Below are positions 45,307 to 53,643 of a stretch of 64,000 nt of DNA, one piece after another. Source of the DNA: Thomasclavelia ramosa DSM 1402 (GTDB lineage: Bacteria > Bacillota_I > Bacilli_A > Erysipelotrichales > Coprobacillaceae); contig NZ_CP036346.1 in the NCBI RefSeq assembly GCF_014131695.1, positions 1,054,001 through 1,118,000 of the forward strand, read 5' to 3'. The notes beneath the pieces are model-generated. The model had not been told where the DNA came from and did no database searches. It worked only from the letters and a program-made list of their open reading frames with translations. The position numbers and the translations under genes were made by a program. Numbering within the stretch: position 1 is the stretch's first letter; every line of letters starts with the position of its first letter.

Positions 45307-45627
45307 ATGAAATGGTATGAGATAATATTAGTTTTTATTGTTCTGCCTGGAGCCGTAAATACAGCTTATCAAGTTTTTAAGATAGCAGAGCTTGATGCTC
45401 GAAGTCGAGGGTTAAAACACCCTAAATTTTTAGGATTTATAGCGATTGGAGGACAAAATTCTAGCGGGCTGATTTTGTATTTAATTGGTCGCCATAAATA
45501 TCCATCGACATTATCAAATCAAGATAGAGAAGTAATGAATTCACGAAAAAAGAAGGTTGGGGTCGGTTTGATTTTTATTGTCAGTGGGGCAATTGGACTG
45601 ATTATTAATAAGGTATTGATAGGATAA
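45307..45627 (+). CDS. Small membrane protein co-transcribed with the XRE regulator
   Basis: A 106-residue hypothetical protein with hydrophobic segments at ~5-22, ~42-60 and ~85-104, separated by polar loops (DARSRGLKHP; RHKYPSTLSNQDREVMNSRKKK). AGGAGA precedes the ATG and it lies 11 bases after the XRE gene. No family is recognised. It is probably the target or partner of that regulator. A short AGAGG/CCTCT terminator follows at 45662-45682. Confidence 0.6.
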   Translation: MKWYEIILVFIVLPGAVNTAYQVFKIAELDARSRGLKHPKFLGFIAIGGQNSSGLILYLIGRHKYPSTLSNQDREVMNSRKKKVGVGLIFIVSGAIGLIINKVLIG

Positions 45628-45661
45628 AAATATATCTGGGGGTGACTTCTAAAGGAAAATT

Positions 45662-45682
45662 AGAGGAAAGCCTCTTTTTTTG
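45662..45682 (+). terminator. Terminator of the XRE operon
   Basis: AGAGG-AAAG-CCTCT followed by seven T. Confidence 0.8.
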
Positions 45683-45693
45683 TTATAAAAATA

Positions 45694-45725
45694 CTCTTAA
45701 AGTTTAGTTGTTTAAACTCTAAGAG
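45694..45725 (-). terminator. Terminator of the MarR-FUSC operon
   Basis: CTCTTAaAGTTTA pairs with TAAACTcTAAGAG; on the minus strand it is followed by TATTTTTAT. Confidence 0.7.
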
Positions 45726-45746
45726 CACTTTTAATTAGATATTCTA

Positions 45747-46814
45747 TTATAAATTATTATCAAACATTAGATTCTCATTTATTAATAATTGAATAATCTT
45801 TTCAAAAAGGTGGTGATAAACAAAGCTGAAAATACTACCGGCGATATTGGCAACGATTCTAATGATGATTGCATTTAAAAATCCAAATAAATCAATGGTG
45901 ATTGCTAAGGCGCCAAAACAGTTGAAAACGGTCTGCCAATGATAACTGCCGCTAAAACCTACCATGATTCCTCCTAAAATCCCTGCTAACCCTAAATATT
46001 CTTTAGGAACTATTGTAAATAGTATCCCAAAAATTATACTGCCAACAACAACAAAAAGAGCACGATGTTTAAATTTATAGATAATTTGTTCATGATCGAT
46101 GTTGATTATTGACATACATGCAAATGCAATCCACATAGTTCTTGAAAAATTAAGCATTTCTCCAAGAAAAATAACCAAGGCAATCGCACTGCTGATTTTT
46201 AGATACCAAAATGTTCGCTTGCTAGGACTAAAAAAATCTTTAAGAATGTCTTTGAAGTTAAGTTTCATCGTTTGTTGATAGTGACAATGATAATAGACAA
46301 GTGCTGTAAAGATGGCTGCAACCATCATGGCAATAATCCGCAGAGTATAACTGTTTTCGCTGACATCGTTTCCCCATAAGAGAATATAACCAAGAATAAA
46401 GGTAAAATGGTTAGCGTAACTAACTTGATGACTTGTAAGTATTAAGATTAGTAGTAAAGCGCTAAAATTTATTAATAACCCAAAGCCCAATGGGACTATA
46501 TTGGCTAAATGCGGAGCAATAGCACATATTACAAAACTGGCAATTAGGGCTAATGTACTTTGTTTAATATTAAAATCTAAATCAGTAAAGCGAAGAGATA
46601 ATACTGCCAACAGACCGATTATTCCTACTGAACTATTTTCATTTCCAAAAAGTGTTGTAAAAAAAGTGATAAAGATAATACAAAAGGCTAAGCAGAAAAT
46701 ATTTCTTAGGATCATTGCTGCAATATAACGATGTTTATCTTTTTTTGTAGGTGTATCACTAATTGCAGCTTTTAAGTTTTTAACATTTAATTGCATTGCT
46801 TGATAAATAGTCAT
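45747..46814 (-). CDS. FUSC-family membrane protein
   Basis: A 355-residue integral membrane protein with about ten predicted helices and a short cytoplasmic segment (KLNFKDILKDFFSPSKRTFWYLKIS) separating two halves. This matches the FUSC (fusaric acid resistance / aromatic acid exporter) superfamily. It overlaps a MarR gene by one base, so it is likely an inducible exporter under local repression. The substrate is unknown. Confidence 0.78.
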   Translation of the reverse strand: MTIYQAMQLNVKNLKAAISDTPTKKDKHRYIAAMILRNIFCLAFCIIFITFFTTLFGNENSSVGIIGLLAVLSLRFTDLDFNIKQSTLALIASFVICAIAPHLANIVPLGFGLLINFSALLLILILTSHQVSYANHFTFILGYILLWGNDVSENSYTLRIIAMMVAAIFTALVYYHCHYQQTMKLNFKDILKDFFSPSKRTFWYLKISSAIALVIFLGEMLNFSRTMWIAFACMSIINIDHEQIIYKFKHRALFVVVGSIIFGILFTIVPKEYLGLAGILGGIMVGFSGSYHWQTVFNCFGALAITIDLFGFLNAIIIRIVANIAGSIFSFVYHHLFEKIIQLLINENLMFDNNL

Positions 46815-47251
46815 TATTGTCCTCCTTTTAAGGTTATATTAGATTTTTTTATTAAGTTGATTAATTGTGTAAAATCATCAGATGGTAATTTCTTTTTTAA
46901 TTGATAGATGGGTTCTAAATAATAAGTATATATATCATCAAGATGTTTTCTTCCTTGTGCAGTTATTTTTAAACAATAACTACGTTTATCAAATGGGTGT
47001 GGACTTTTAAGTAACAGTTCTTTTTTATTTAATTGCTCAATAAGACGGCTTACTAATGGTTTTGATACACCCATTCGTTTGCTGATAATAATAGGGGTAA
47101 TTATTTCATCATCGATAATTAGTATTGATAATAAATCTAGTTCGTCTTTAGTAAGAACATTTTTTGGCTTACCTCGGCGATTTAATAAATGCGAAAACAA
47201 ACGAATTTCTTGTGAGTAATTTATCATTTTTATCCATTCTGGTTCTTTCAT
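46814..47251 (-). CDS. MarR-family transcriptional regulator
   Basis: A 145-residue winged-helix protein. The HTH region is ITPIIISKRMGVSKPLVSRLIEQLNKKELL and the wing SPHPFDKRSYCLKITAQGRKHL is MarR-typical. It is the first gene of a two-gene operon with the FUSC protein. A 19-bp inverted repeat (TAGTTAA/TTAACTA, 47264-47282) just before its start is the probable autoregulatory operator. Confidence 0.9.
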   Translation of the reverse strand: MKEPEWIKMINYSQEIRLFSHLLNRRGKPKNVLTKDELDLLSILIIDDEIITPIIISKRMGVSKPLVSRLIEQLNKKELLLKSPHPFDKRSYCLKITAQGRKHLDDIYTYYLEPIYQLKKKLPSDDFTQLINLIKKSNITLKGGQ

Positions 47252-47263
47252 AATTCCACCTCT

Positions 47264-47282
47264 TAGTTAACTTTATTAACTA
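47264..47282 (-). promoter_or_regulatory. Operator-like repeat before the MarR-FUSC operon
   Basis: TAGTTAA (47264-47270), five bases, TTAACTA (47276-47282), 13 bases upstream of the MarR start. Confidence 0.55.
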
Positions 47283-47777
47283 TATATTATTCATAAAAAA
47301 AGAATTGTCAATAACGTCAATTTAAAAAATAACAATTTTTTTATTTTAGGTGTATACAACATTCTTGAGGTGCGATTGCATGGTAGGGATGGAAAATATT
47401 TGGATAGGAACTGGAAGTTTGGAAATCACTGAATAAAGCGCTTTGAGTAACTATTAGAATAATAGTTCTGATTAATTTGCAACTTTTAGCAAGATGATAT
47501 TGAATCGAATAGCTGATAGGATGGAAGTAACAGAGGTTTTTGATAAAAATCTTGGTGTAAGTAATTTAGGTAAAATCGTTATATTGAATTTAATCATCGT
47601 GGTGTTGATAAAGTGAAAGAAATGAAGTTGAAAATAGTGTAGCAAGGATTAAAGTGGAATATGATTATATAACTAAAGCATCTAATAAGGAAGGCTATTG
47701 CAAAAGTAATTGATAAATTTGTTTTATCACGACTGTTTGAAAAATAATACTTGTTTTCTATTTCGAAATAAGTAAAA
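47283..47777. other. Decayed DNA between MarR and rnpB
   Basis: There is no intact gene. Short frames at about 47490-47750 read as if one gene was broken by frameshifts: RMEVTEVFDKNLGVSNLGKI, then FNHRGVDKVKEMK, then VARIKVEYDYITKASNKEG, then IAKVIDKFVLSRLFEK with a stop at about 47747. I cannot name the family. A small hairpin AACTATTA/TAATAGTT sits at 47449-47467. Confidence 0.45.
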
Positions 47778-47783
47778 TATAAT

Positions 47784-48116
47784 AGACTCGTAGAAAACGA
47801 TTGCTACAAAAGTAGAGGAAAGTCCAGGCTTCCACAAGCTGCGATGCTTGTAGTGTTTGTATGTGACGAATCAATAAGTCACAGTAGCGTGAGCTAACGA
47901 CGGGCCTAAGACCTAAGCGTAAGTATGGTTGATAAGCCGTAAAGTGCCACAGAGACTATTCTAATCGAAAGATTAGCTGAAAAGAGGTAAACTCTGCAAG
48001 GAAGAAACCCAAATTTGGTAGGGGAATCGTCTAAACGGAAATGAACGCGAAGGCGGATGCATGTGCATAGATAAATAATCGTTTGAAAAACAGAACTTGG
48101 CTTACAAAACGAGTCG
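47784..48116 (+). ncRNA. rnpB: RNase P RNA, type B
   Basis: The catalytic RNA of RNase P, which trims the 5' leader of tRNA precursors. GAGGAAAGTCC (CR I, about 47816) and the 3' ACAGAACTTGGCTTACA (CR V region, about 48090-48106) are diagnostic, and ACGACGGGCCTAAGA in the middle is also conserved. The terminal stem GACTCGT (47785-47791) pairs with ACGAGTC (48109-48115). A TATAAT box (47778-47783) abuts the 5' end. In Bacillus rnpB follows gpsB; here about 3 kb of other genes intervenes. Boundaries are good to a few bases. Confidence 0.93.
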
Positions 48117-48122
48117 TTATTT

Positions 48123-48145
48123 AGCTGAATATTTTCAGCTTTTTT
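48123..48145 (+). terminator. rnpB terminator
   Basis: AGCTGAA-TATT-TTCAGCT followed by a T run. Confidence 0.85.
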
Positions 48146-48194
48146 ATTTGTCTATTTTTTTATCCTCGTTTATAATTATTAAAGAGGTATGAAT

Positions 48195-48749
48195 ATGAAT
48201 AAACATGATAAAACAAGATATGTATTTGCTCAAGCAATTAAAGGTTTAATTAAGGTTCATCCCTTGGATAAAATTGCAGTAACTGATATTGTTACACGCA
48301 GCGGGATGACGCGTCAGACATTTTATCGCTACTTTAAAGATAAATATGACTTGGTTAACTGGTACTTCGAAAAGCTGGTTTTAAAGTCATTTCGTCAAAT
48401 GGGCGATGGGTGTTCTTTACAAGAGGCTTTACAATTAAAGTTTGCTTTTATTAAAAGCGAACATTCCTTTTTTAAAGAAGCATTTAAATCTAATGATTAT
48501 AATAATCTGGTTAATTATGATTTTAATTGTATATATGAGTTTTATAAAAACATCATTGAGAAGAATTTGGGGCAATCAGTTACTGCTGATATTGATTTTT
48601 TGTTAAAGATGTATTGCAAAGGATCGATTGATATGACCGTTGAATGGGTATTGAGTGATATGCCGATTAGTATAGATGATATTGTAAAATTATTGATTGA
48701 AGCATTACCGCAACGGTTAGAGCCATTTATTTTAAATATAAAAAAGTAA
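48195..48749 (+). CDS. TetR-family regulator, DhaS-like
   Basis: About 184 residues. The N-terminal HTH KIAVTDIVTRSGMTRQTFYRYFKDKYDLVNW (split near residues 26-56) is clear, and the C-terminal domain resembles the TetR_C_8 group that includes the dihydroxyacetone kinase activator DhaS. Its neighbour is an iron-type alcohol dehydrogenase gene in the same direction, a possible target. ATG 48195 has better spacing from AGAGGT than ATG 48189. The role is inferred. Confidence 0.82.
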   Translation: MNKHDKTRYVFAQAIKGLIKVHPLDKIAVTDIVTRSGMTRQTFYRYFKDKYDLVNWYFEKLVLKSFRQMGDGCSLQEALQLKFAFIKSEHSFFKEAFKSNDYNNLVNYDFNCIYEFYKNIIEKNLGQSVTADIDFLLKMYCKGSIDMTVEWVLSDMPISIDDIVKLLIEALPQRLEPFILNIKK

Positions 48750-48802
48750 GGAGACATACTTTTTTATTACTGCAACTAAATTGCATGACAATCACGAAAA
48801 TG

Positions 48803-48817
48803 TTACAAACGCTTACA
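48803..48817 (+). promoter_or_regulatory. cre-like site upstream of the alcohol dehydrogenase gene
   Basis: TTACAAACGCTTACA fits the CcpA cre consensus with one mismatch and overlaps the larger repeat GTTACA...TGTAAC (48802-48825). It suggests glucose repression. Confidence 0.45.
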
Positions 48818-48889
48818 TCTGTAACTTGAATATATTGAAAAATCCATGTTAAAATTTTATCAAGAAATAAAACAAAAGGAGATTTTAAT

Positions 48890-50035
48890 ATGGCAAACAG
48901 ATTTATTTTAAATGAAACAAGTTATCATGGAAGTGGTGCTATCAGGGAAATCGTAACTGAGGTAAAGGCTCGTGGCTTTAAAAAAGCAATGGTATGCTCA
49001 GATCCGGATTTAATTAAATTTGGAGTTACTAAAAAAGTCACAGACTTATTAGATGCAGCAAATTTAGACTATGTAGTTTATTCTGATATTAAACCAAATC
49101 CAACTATTGAAAATGTTCAAAGCGGTGTAAAAGCTTTACAGGAAGCCAAAGCGGATTATATGATCGCTATTGGTGGAGGTTCTTCAATGGATACTGCTAA
49201 AGCGATTGGAATCATTGATAAAAATCCTGAATTCAGTGATGTAAGAAGTCTTGAAGGTGTAGCTGAAACTAAAAATCCTTGTACACCTATTTTGGCTGTT
49301 CCCACAACCGCTGGGACTGCAGCTGAAGTTACAATCAATTATGTAATTACTGATGCACAAAAAGATCGAAAGATGGTTTGTGTTGATCCTCATGATTTAC
49401 CAGTTGTTGCATTTGTTGATCCAGACATGATGGCAAGTATGCCGAAAGGATTGACTGCTGCTACAGGAATGGATGCTTTAACTCATGCTATCGAAGGTTA
49501 TATTACCGCAGGAGCATGGGAAATGAGTGATATGTTCCACATTAAAGCGATTGAAATTATTGCTCGTTCATTAAGAGGTGCTGTTGAAAATACTCCTGAG
49601 GGTCGTGAAGGTATGGCATTAGGACAATACATTGCTGGAATGGGATTTTCAAATGTTGGTTTAGGAATAGTTCACTCAATGGCTCACCCATTAGGTGCTT
49701 TATACGATACACCTCATGGAGTGGCTAACGCGATTATTTTACCAACAGTAATGGAATATAATGCTCCTGCAACAGGGACTAAGTATAAAGATATTGCTGA
49801 GGCAATGGGTGTTGATACTACAGGAATGGATCAAGAAGCATATCGTAAAGCTGCTGTTGATGCGGTTAAAAAATTATCTCAAGATGTGGGAATTCCAGCT
49901 GATTTAAAAGAAATTGTTAAAGTTGAAGATCTTGACTTTTTATCACAATCAGCATATGATGACGCTTGCCGCCCTGGTAATCCACGAGAAACTAGCGTTG
50001 CTGAAATTAAAGAATTATATCAATCTTTATTATAA
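48890..50035 (+). CDS. Iron-containing alcohol dehydrogenase (FucO-like)
   Basis: A 381-residue group III NAD-dependent dehydrogenase. The nucleotide site GGGSSMDTAKAIG is near residues 96-108, and the metal ligands lie in HAIEGYI, HSMAHPLGAL and DTPHG. The closest named enzymes are lactaldehyde reductase FucO and 1,3-propanediol dehydrogenase; no fucose genes adjoin, so an ethanol or propanediol fermentation role is as likely. It is monocistronic, with a cre-like site upstream and a large terminator after it. Confidence 0.9.
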   Translation: MANRFILNETSYHGSGAIREIVTEVKARGFKKAMVCSDPDLIKFGVTKKVTDLLDAANLDYVVYSDIKPNPTIENVQSGVKALQEAKADYMIAIGGGSSMDTAKAIGIIDKNPEFSDVRSLEGVAETKNPCTPILAVPTTAGTAAEVTINYVITDAQKDRKMVCVDPHDLPVVAFVDPDMMASMPKGLTAATGMDALTHAIEGYITAGAWEMSDMFHIKAIEIIARSLRGAVENTPEGREGMALGQYIAGMGFSNVGLGIVHSMAHPLGALYDTPHGVANAIILPTVMEYNAPATGTKYKDIAEAMGVDTTGMDQEAYRKAAVDAVKKLSQDVGIPADLKEIVKVEDLDFLSQSAYDDACRPGNPRETSVAEIKELYQSLL

Positions 50036-50045
50036 TAAGTATTAG

Positions 50046-50134
50046 AAAAAGGCTGTAAGTTTTGTACCAGTATTCTGATAGTTAGATTTTTGAGCTAACT
50101 TTTGGGGGTCACATCAATCCATAGCCTTTTTTTT
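50046..50134 (+). terminator. Long structured terminator after the alcohol dehydrogenase gene
   Basis: AAAAAGGCT (50046-50054) pairs with AGCCTTTTT (50123-50131), and AGTTAG with CTAACT in between, ending in eight T. The loop of about 70 bases is unusually long for a terminator. Confidence 0.6.
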
Positions 50135-50418
50135 GATTTTGTGATTTAATGTGTTTGTTAAAAATTACTTGACCGTTTATATTGTCAACTTGTAGACTAA
50201 TAAATGGATTAAAAAAATTACTCAATTAATTTCAATTAGTTTATAAATAGTTTATATTTATAAAGTATCATATATAAGGTGGTTTTTTTAAGGTATATTT
50301 TTTTAAAGTCTTTCATAAAATAAATATGATTAGGTTATTGTCATAAATAATAATTATGATATAATTTATGTGTTTATTATAGGCTTTTTTATAATTATGG
50401 AAAAAAGGAGGATAGCTC
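50135..50418 (+). promoter_or_regulatory. Intergenic region with rodZ promoter
   Basis: It has no gene. TTGTCA (50338-50343) and TATAAT (50360-50365), 16 bases apart, form a promoter. A 10-bp AT-rich repeat TTTATAAATA/TATTTATAAA lies at 50240-50264, perhaps a regulatory or cruciform site. Confidence 0.6.
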
Positions 50419-51411
50419 ATGGAAAATATTAGTGAACATGTTAGACGAGAACGTGAGGCTAGAGGGGTCACGATTGAAGAGTTGGCCAAAGGAACATTTA
50501 TTTCAGTAGCTGTCTTAAAAGATATAGAATCAGGTAAGTTTGACAAATATAAAGGTGACGAATTATATTTGAAAATGTATTTACGGAAAATTGCTAAATA
50601 CCTAGGGTTAGAAGAAAAAGAATTAGATGCTGAATTTGAAGCACTGACACAAGAAATTCAGTTAGAAGAAATTCGTCAAGAGGATTTAAATAAACGGTTA
50701 GTTGAAGAAAATAAAAAGAACATTACTATTTCTGGTAAGGTAAGTGATACATTTAAAGATTTAAAAAATGTAAAACCTAAAAAATCTATCTCTAATAAAC
50801 GTGTTTATGAAGATCGCTATTTGCTTAGATATTTTAAATATGCTTTAGTTGGTGTGGTTTGTGTGGCCATCATTTTTGTTGTTTGGTATGCAATCGTTGC
50901 AGGGCGTTCTAATACTGAAGCGCCAGATTTTAAAGATAACAATACACCAACTGTCGAAGGAAATAATGATGCTGGTAAACAAGACAGTGATGACAACAAA
51001 AATTCTAATACTGATGATAAAAATGAAGATGATAAGAAGGCTGAAACGCCTACAGTTGAAATAACTAAAAATGGTGAGTTAGATTATAGTATTAAACTTG
51101 ATCCAAGTATGACTACTTTCAAGTTTAAAATGGAATTTGTTGGTCGGACATGGTCACAATTAAATGTCAATGGTAGTGATTATAGCGGCTTCAAGAGCGG
51201 TATTTACAATAATGCTAATAAATCAAATGCAACTGATGCAGCTCCAGAAATAGTTGAACTAGATATTCCGGTAGAGAATTTCCAAAATTTGGAATTAAAA
51301 TTAGGATATTTTATGGGACATCGTTTCTACATTAACGATCAACCTCTAGAAATTGATGCAAGTGAATATGATGGGGGTAATCATACCCTTAAAATTACGC
51401 GGGTGCAATAA
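50419..51411 (+). CDS. rodZ: RodZ-like cytoskeletal HTH membrane protein
   Basis: A 330-residue single-pass protein. An N-terminal HTH_25 domain (VRREREARGVTIEELAKGT, residues ~7-70), a basic juxtamembrane stretch, a membrane helix at ~140-160 and an Asp/Asn/Lys-rich linker (~165-215) lead to a beta-rich extracytoplasmic C-terminal domain. RodZ links MreB to the cell envelope and sets rod shape. It sits before pgsA-cinA-recA, where B. subtilis has ymfM (RodZ). TAATG couples it to pgsA. Confidence 0.88.
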   Translation: MENISEHVRREREARGVTIEELAKGTFISVAVLKDIESGKFDKYKGDELYLKMYLRKIAKYLGLEEKELDAEFEALTQEIQLEEIRQEDLNKRLVEENKKNITISGKVSDTFKDLKNVKPKKSISNKRVYEDRYLLRYFKYALVGVVCVAIIFVVWYAIVAGRSNTEAPDFKDNNTPTVEGNNDAGKQDSDDNKNSNTDDKNEDDKKAETPTVEITKNGELDYSIKLDPSMTTFKFKMEFVGRTWSQLNVNGSDYSGFKSGIYNNANKSNATDAAPEIVELDIPVENFQNLELKLGYFMGHRFYINDQPLEIDASEYDGGNHTLKITRVQ

Positions 51412-52004
51412 TGAATCTACCGAATAAATTAACAGTTACAAGGGTATTGTTAGTTCCCTTCTTAATTCTTATTTATATGTTTCCGTATGATAGTGCAGGA
51501 ATTACGGTTCCTGTCTATCATGTTTTGGAGACAAATATATCATTAGTAAATATTATCATTTTATTTATCTTTATTATCGCATCAATTACTGATTATTTTG
51601 ATGGAAAAATAGCTCGAAAAGAAAAGTTAATAACAACATTTGGTAAATTTGCTGATCCAATTGCTGATAAGTTGTTAATTAATACGATTTTCTTATTATT
51701 GGCAAGTGACCAGACAATCAATATTATTATCCCTATTATAATGATTTCTCGGGATACTATAGTTGATGCGATTAAAATGTCAGCTGCGAGTAAACAAGTA
51801 GTCGTGGCGGCAAGTAAACTTGGTAAACTAAAGACAGTCAGCCAAATGATTGCATTAGGATTTTTATTAGTTAATAATTTTCCTTTTACTGTACTGGGAG
51901 TCGATGTAGCTAACGCTTTAGCATGGCTAGCTACAGTAATTTCAGTTATTAGCGGGATTGATTATTTCTTAAAAAATCGCGAGATGCTTACGGAGACAAT
52001 GTGA
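51411..52004 (+). CDS. pgsA: CDP-diacylglycerol--glycerol-3-phosphate 3-phosphatidyltransferase
   Basis: A 197-residue membrane enzyme making phosphatidylglycerol-phosphate, the first committed step to PG and cardiolipin. The CDP-alcohol phosphotransferase motif DG-x2-AR-x8-G-x3-D-x3-D reads DGKIARKEKLITTFG then KFADPIADK, residues ~64-87. Several membrane helices are present. It overlaps rodZ by one base, and its TGA overlaps the cinA ATG. Confidence 0.95.
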   Translation: MNLPNKLTVTRVLLVPFLILIYMFPYDSAGITVPVYHVLETNISLVNIIILFIFIIASITDYFDGKIARKEKLITTFGKFADPIADKLLINTIFLLLASDQTINIIIPIIMISRDTIVDAIKMSAASKQVVVAASKLGKLKTVSQMIALGFLLVNNFPFTVLGVDVANALAWLATVISVISGIDYFLKNREMLTETM

Positions 52005-52462
52005 TGGATGAATTAGCTAAAACATTAATACAATATAATATAAGTATATCTAGTGTAGAGAGTTTTACAGTAGGTAACTTTGCTGCAATGCTAGGAAGTA
52101 TTCCTGGCATTTCTAAGGTTTACAAAGGAAGTTTAGTAACATATCAAAGTACAACAAAGGAAAGACTATTAGGAATTTCGCATGAAATAATTTCAAAATA
52201 TGGAGTTGTAAGTAAAGAAGTAGCTTCGTTGATGTGCGTTAATGGAAAACAAATTCTTGATAGTGATGTCTGTGTATCATTTACAGGCAATGCTGGGCCT
52301 GATGCAATGGAAGGGAAGCCAGTAGGATTAGTTTATATTGGGATTTTATACCAAGGTGTCAATATCTATGAATTGAATTTAAAGGGAACTCGTGAAGAAA
52401 TCCAGAAACAGGCAATTGATTTTGTAATTCGAAAATTGAATGAAAAAATAAAAGTAAATTAG
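52004..52462 (+). CDS. cinA: CinA C-terminal-domain protein (PncC-like), short form with altered motif
   Basis: A 152-residue protein equal to the C-terminal (nicotinamide-nucleotide amidohydrolase, PncC) domain of CinA; the N-terminal MoCF domain is missing. The usual SAESCTGG near the start of the fold reads SSVESFTVGN, changing the Cys and both Gly, while SKVYKGSLVTYQSTTKERLLGI and TGNAGP are kept. Activity is therefore doubtful. It lies between pgsA and recA in the conserved order. ATG 52004 overlaps the pgsA TGA. Confidence 0.85.
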   Translation: MDELAKTLIQYNISISSVESFTVGNFAAMLGSIPGISKVYKGSLVTYQSTTKERLLGISHEIISKYGVVSKEVASLMCVNGKQILDSDVCVSFTGNAGPDAMEGKPVGLVYIGILYQGVNIYELNLKGTREEIQKQAIDFVIRKLNEKIKVN

Positions 52463-52500
52463 TATTTATATAGGTATATAATAGTAGGAGGATGAATATT

Positions 52501-53538
52501 ATGGCAGAAGCAAAGACTAAAGAGAATAAAGAAGAAGCTAAAAAAGTCCAAGCTTTGGATGATGCAATTAAGCAAATTGAAAAAAAATACGGAAAAGGTT
52601 CTGTAATGAAATTAGGTGATCGCGCTGCCGTTAGTGTTGATGTAATTCCTACTGGTTCTTTAACTTTAGATTTAGCTTTAGGAATCGGCGGATATCCTAA
52701 AGGAAGAATTATTGAGATTTACGGACCTGAATCTAGTGGAAAAACAACATTGACATTACATGCCATTGCTGAATGTCAAAAACAAGGAGGACGTGCTGCT
52801 TTTATTGATGCAGAACATGCTATTGATCCTGTTTATGCGCAAAATTTGGGAGTTAATATTGATGAATTAATTCTTTCACAGCCTGATTCTGGAGAACAAG
52901 GACTAGAAATTGCTGAAACTTTGGTTCGTTCAGGTGCGATTGATTTAGTTGTTGTCGATTCGGTTGCGGCATTAGTACCTCAAGTAGAACTTGATGGTGA
53001 AATGGGTGATTCGCAAATGGGACTTCAAGCACGTTTGATGTCTAAAGCGTTAAGAAAAATTGCGGCAGAATTAAATAAATCTGAATGTACGATTATTTTT
53101 ATTAATCAATTGAGAGAAAAGATTGGGATTATGTTTGGTAATCCAGAAACAACAACAGGAGGAAGAGCATTAAAATTCTATTCTTCTGTTCGGGTCGAAA
53201 TTCGTCGTAGTGAAGCAATTAAATTAGGAACAGAAATTGTTGGAAATAAAGTGAATATTAAAGTTGTTAAAAATAAAGTTGCTCCACCGTTTAAAACTAC
53301 ACAAGTAGATATTATTTATGGTAAAGGAATTTCTCGTGATGGTGAAGTACTCGATTTGGCAGTAGAAAAAGACATTGTTGAAAAGAGTGGAGCATGGTAT
53401 GCGTATAAAGGTGAAAAAATAGGTCAAGGGCGTGAAAATGCTAAGACTTTCTTAAGTACTCATAGTGAAATTATGGAAGAAATTACACAGGCAATCAAAG
53501 ACTCCTTAGAGAGCGATAATAAAAGTGAGCAAGAATAA
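52501..53538 (+). CDS. recA: Recombinase RecA
   Basis: A 345-residue DNA-strand-exchange ATPase and SOS co-protease. Walker A GPESSGKT is at residues 75-82, Walker B is [10 protein letters not shown], and loop L2 includes [22 protein letters not shown] (split). ATG 52501 is chosen because AGGAGG is nine bases upstream; the ATG at 52492 touches the ribosome site. It follows cinA, and a terminator (53547-53580) follows. I did not see a clear LexA box in the short upstream gap. Confidence 0.98.
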   Translation: MAEAKTKENKEEAKKVQALDDAIKQIEKKYGKGSVMKLGDRAAVSVDVIPTGSLTLDLALGIGGYPKGRIIEIYGPESSGKTTLTLHAIAECQKQGGRAAFIDAEHAIDPVYAQNLGVNIDELILSQPDSGEQGLEIAETLVRSGAIDLVVVDSVAALVPQVELDGEMGDSQMGLQARLMSKALRKIAAELNKSECTIIFINQLREKIGIMFGNPETTTGGRALKFYSSVRVEIRRSEAIKLGTEIVGNKVNIKVVKNKVAPPFKTTQVDIIYGKGISRDGEVLDLAVEKDIVEKSGAWYAYKGEKIGQGRENAKTFLSTHSEIMEEITQAIKDSLESDNKSEQE

Positions 53539-53546
53539 GAAAAGAT

Positions 53547-53580
53547 AGGGCTAGAGCTGTTTGACGGCTTTACCCTTTTT
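53547..53580 (+). terminator. recA terminator
   Basis: AGGG...AGC and GCT...CCCT form a stem around TGTTTGACG, followed by five T. Confidence 0.65.
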
Positions 53581-53608
53581 ATGGTTTTGTCAATAATATT
53601 TAGATGTA

Positions 53609-53643
53609 AAAATAGTTCTTATCAATACGATAAGAACTATTTT
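53609..53643 (-). terminator. topB terminator
   Basis: Perfect 15-bp repeat AAAATAGTTCTTATC / GATAAGAACTATTTT around a five-base loop, overlapping the topB stop. Confidence 0.85.

Noticed and set aside
45747-47251. Genomic island made of the MarR-FUSC and XRE-membrane pairs
   Set aside because: No integrase, flanking repeats or tRNA target and base composition like the neighbours; only a local insertion between gpsB and rnpB can be claimed.
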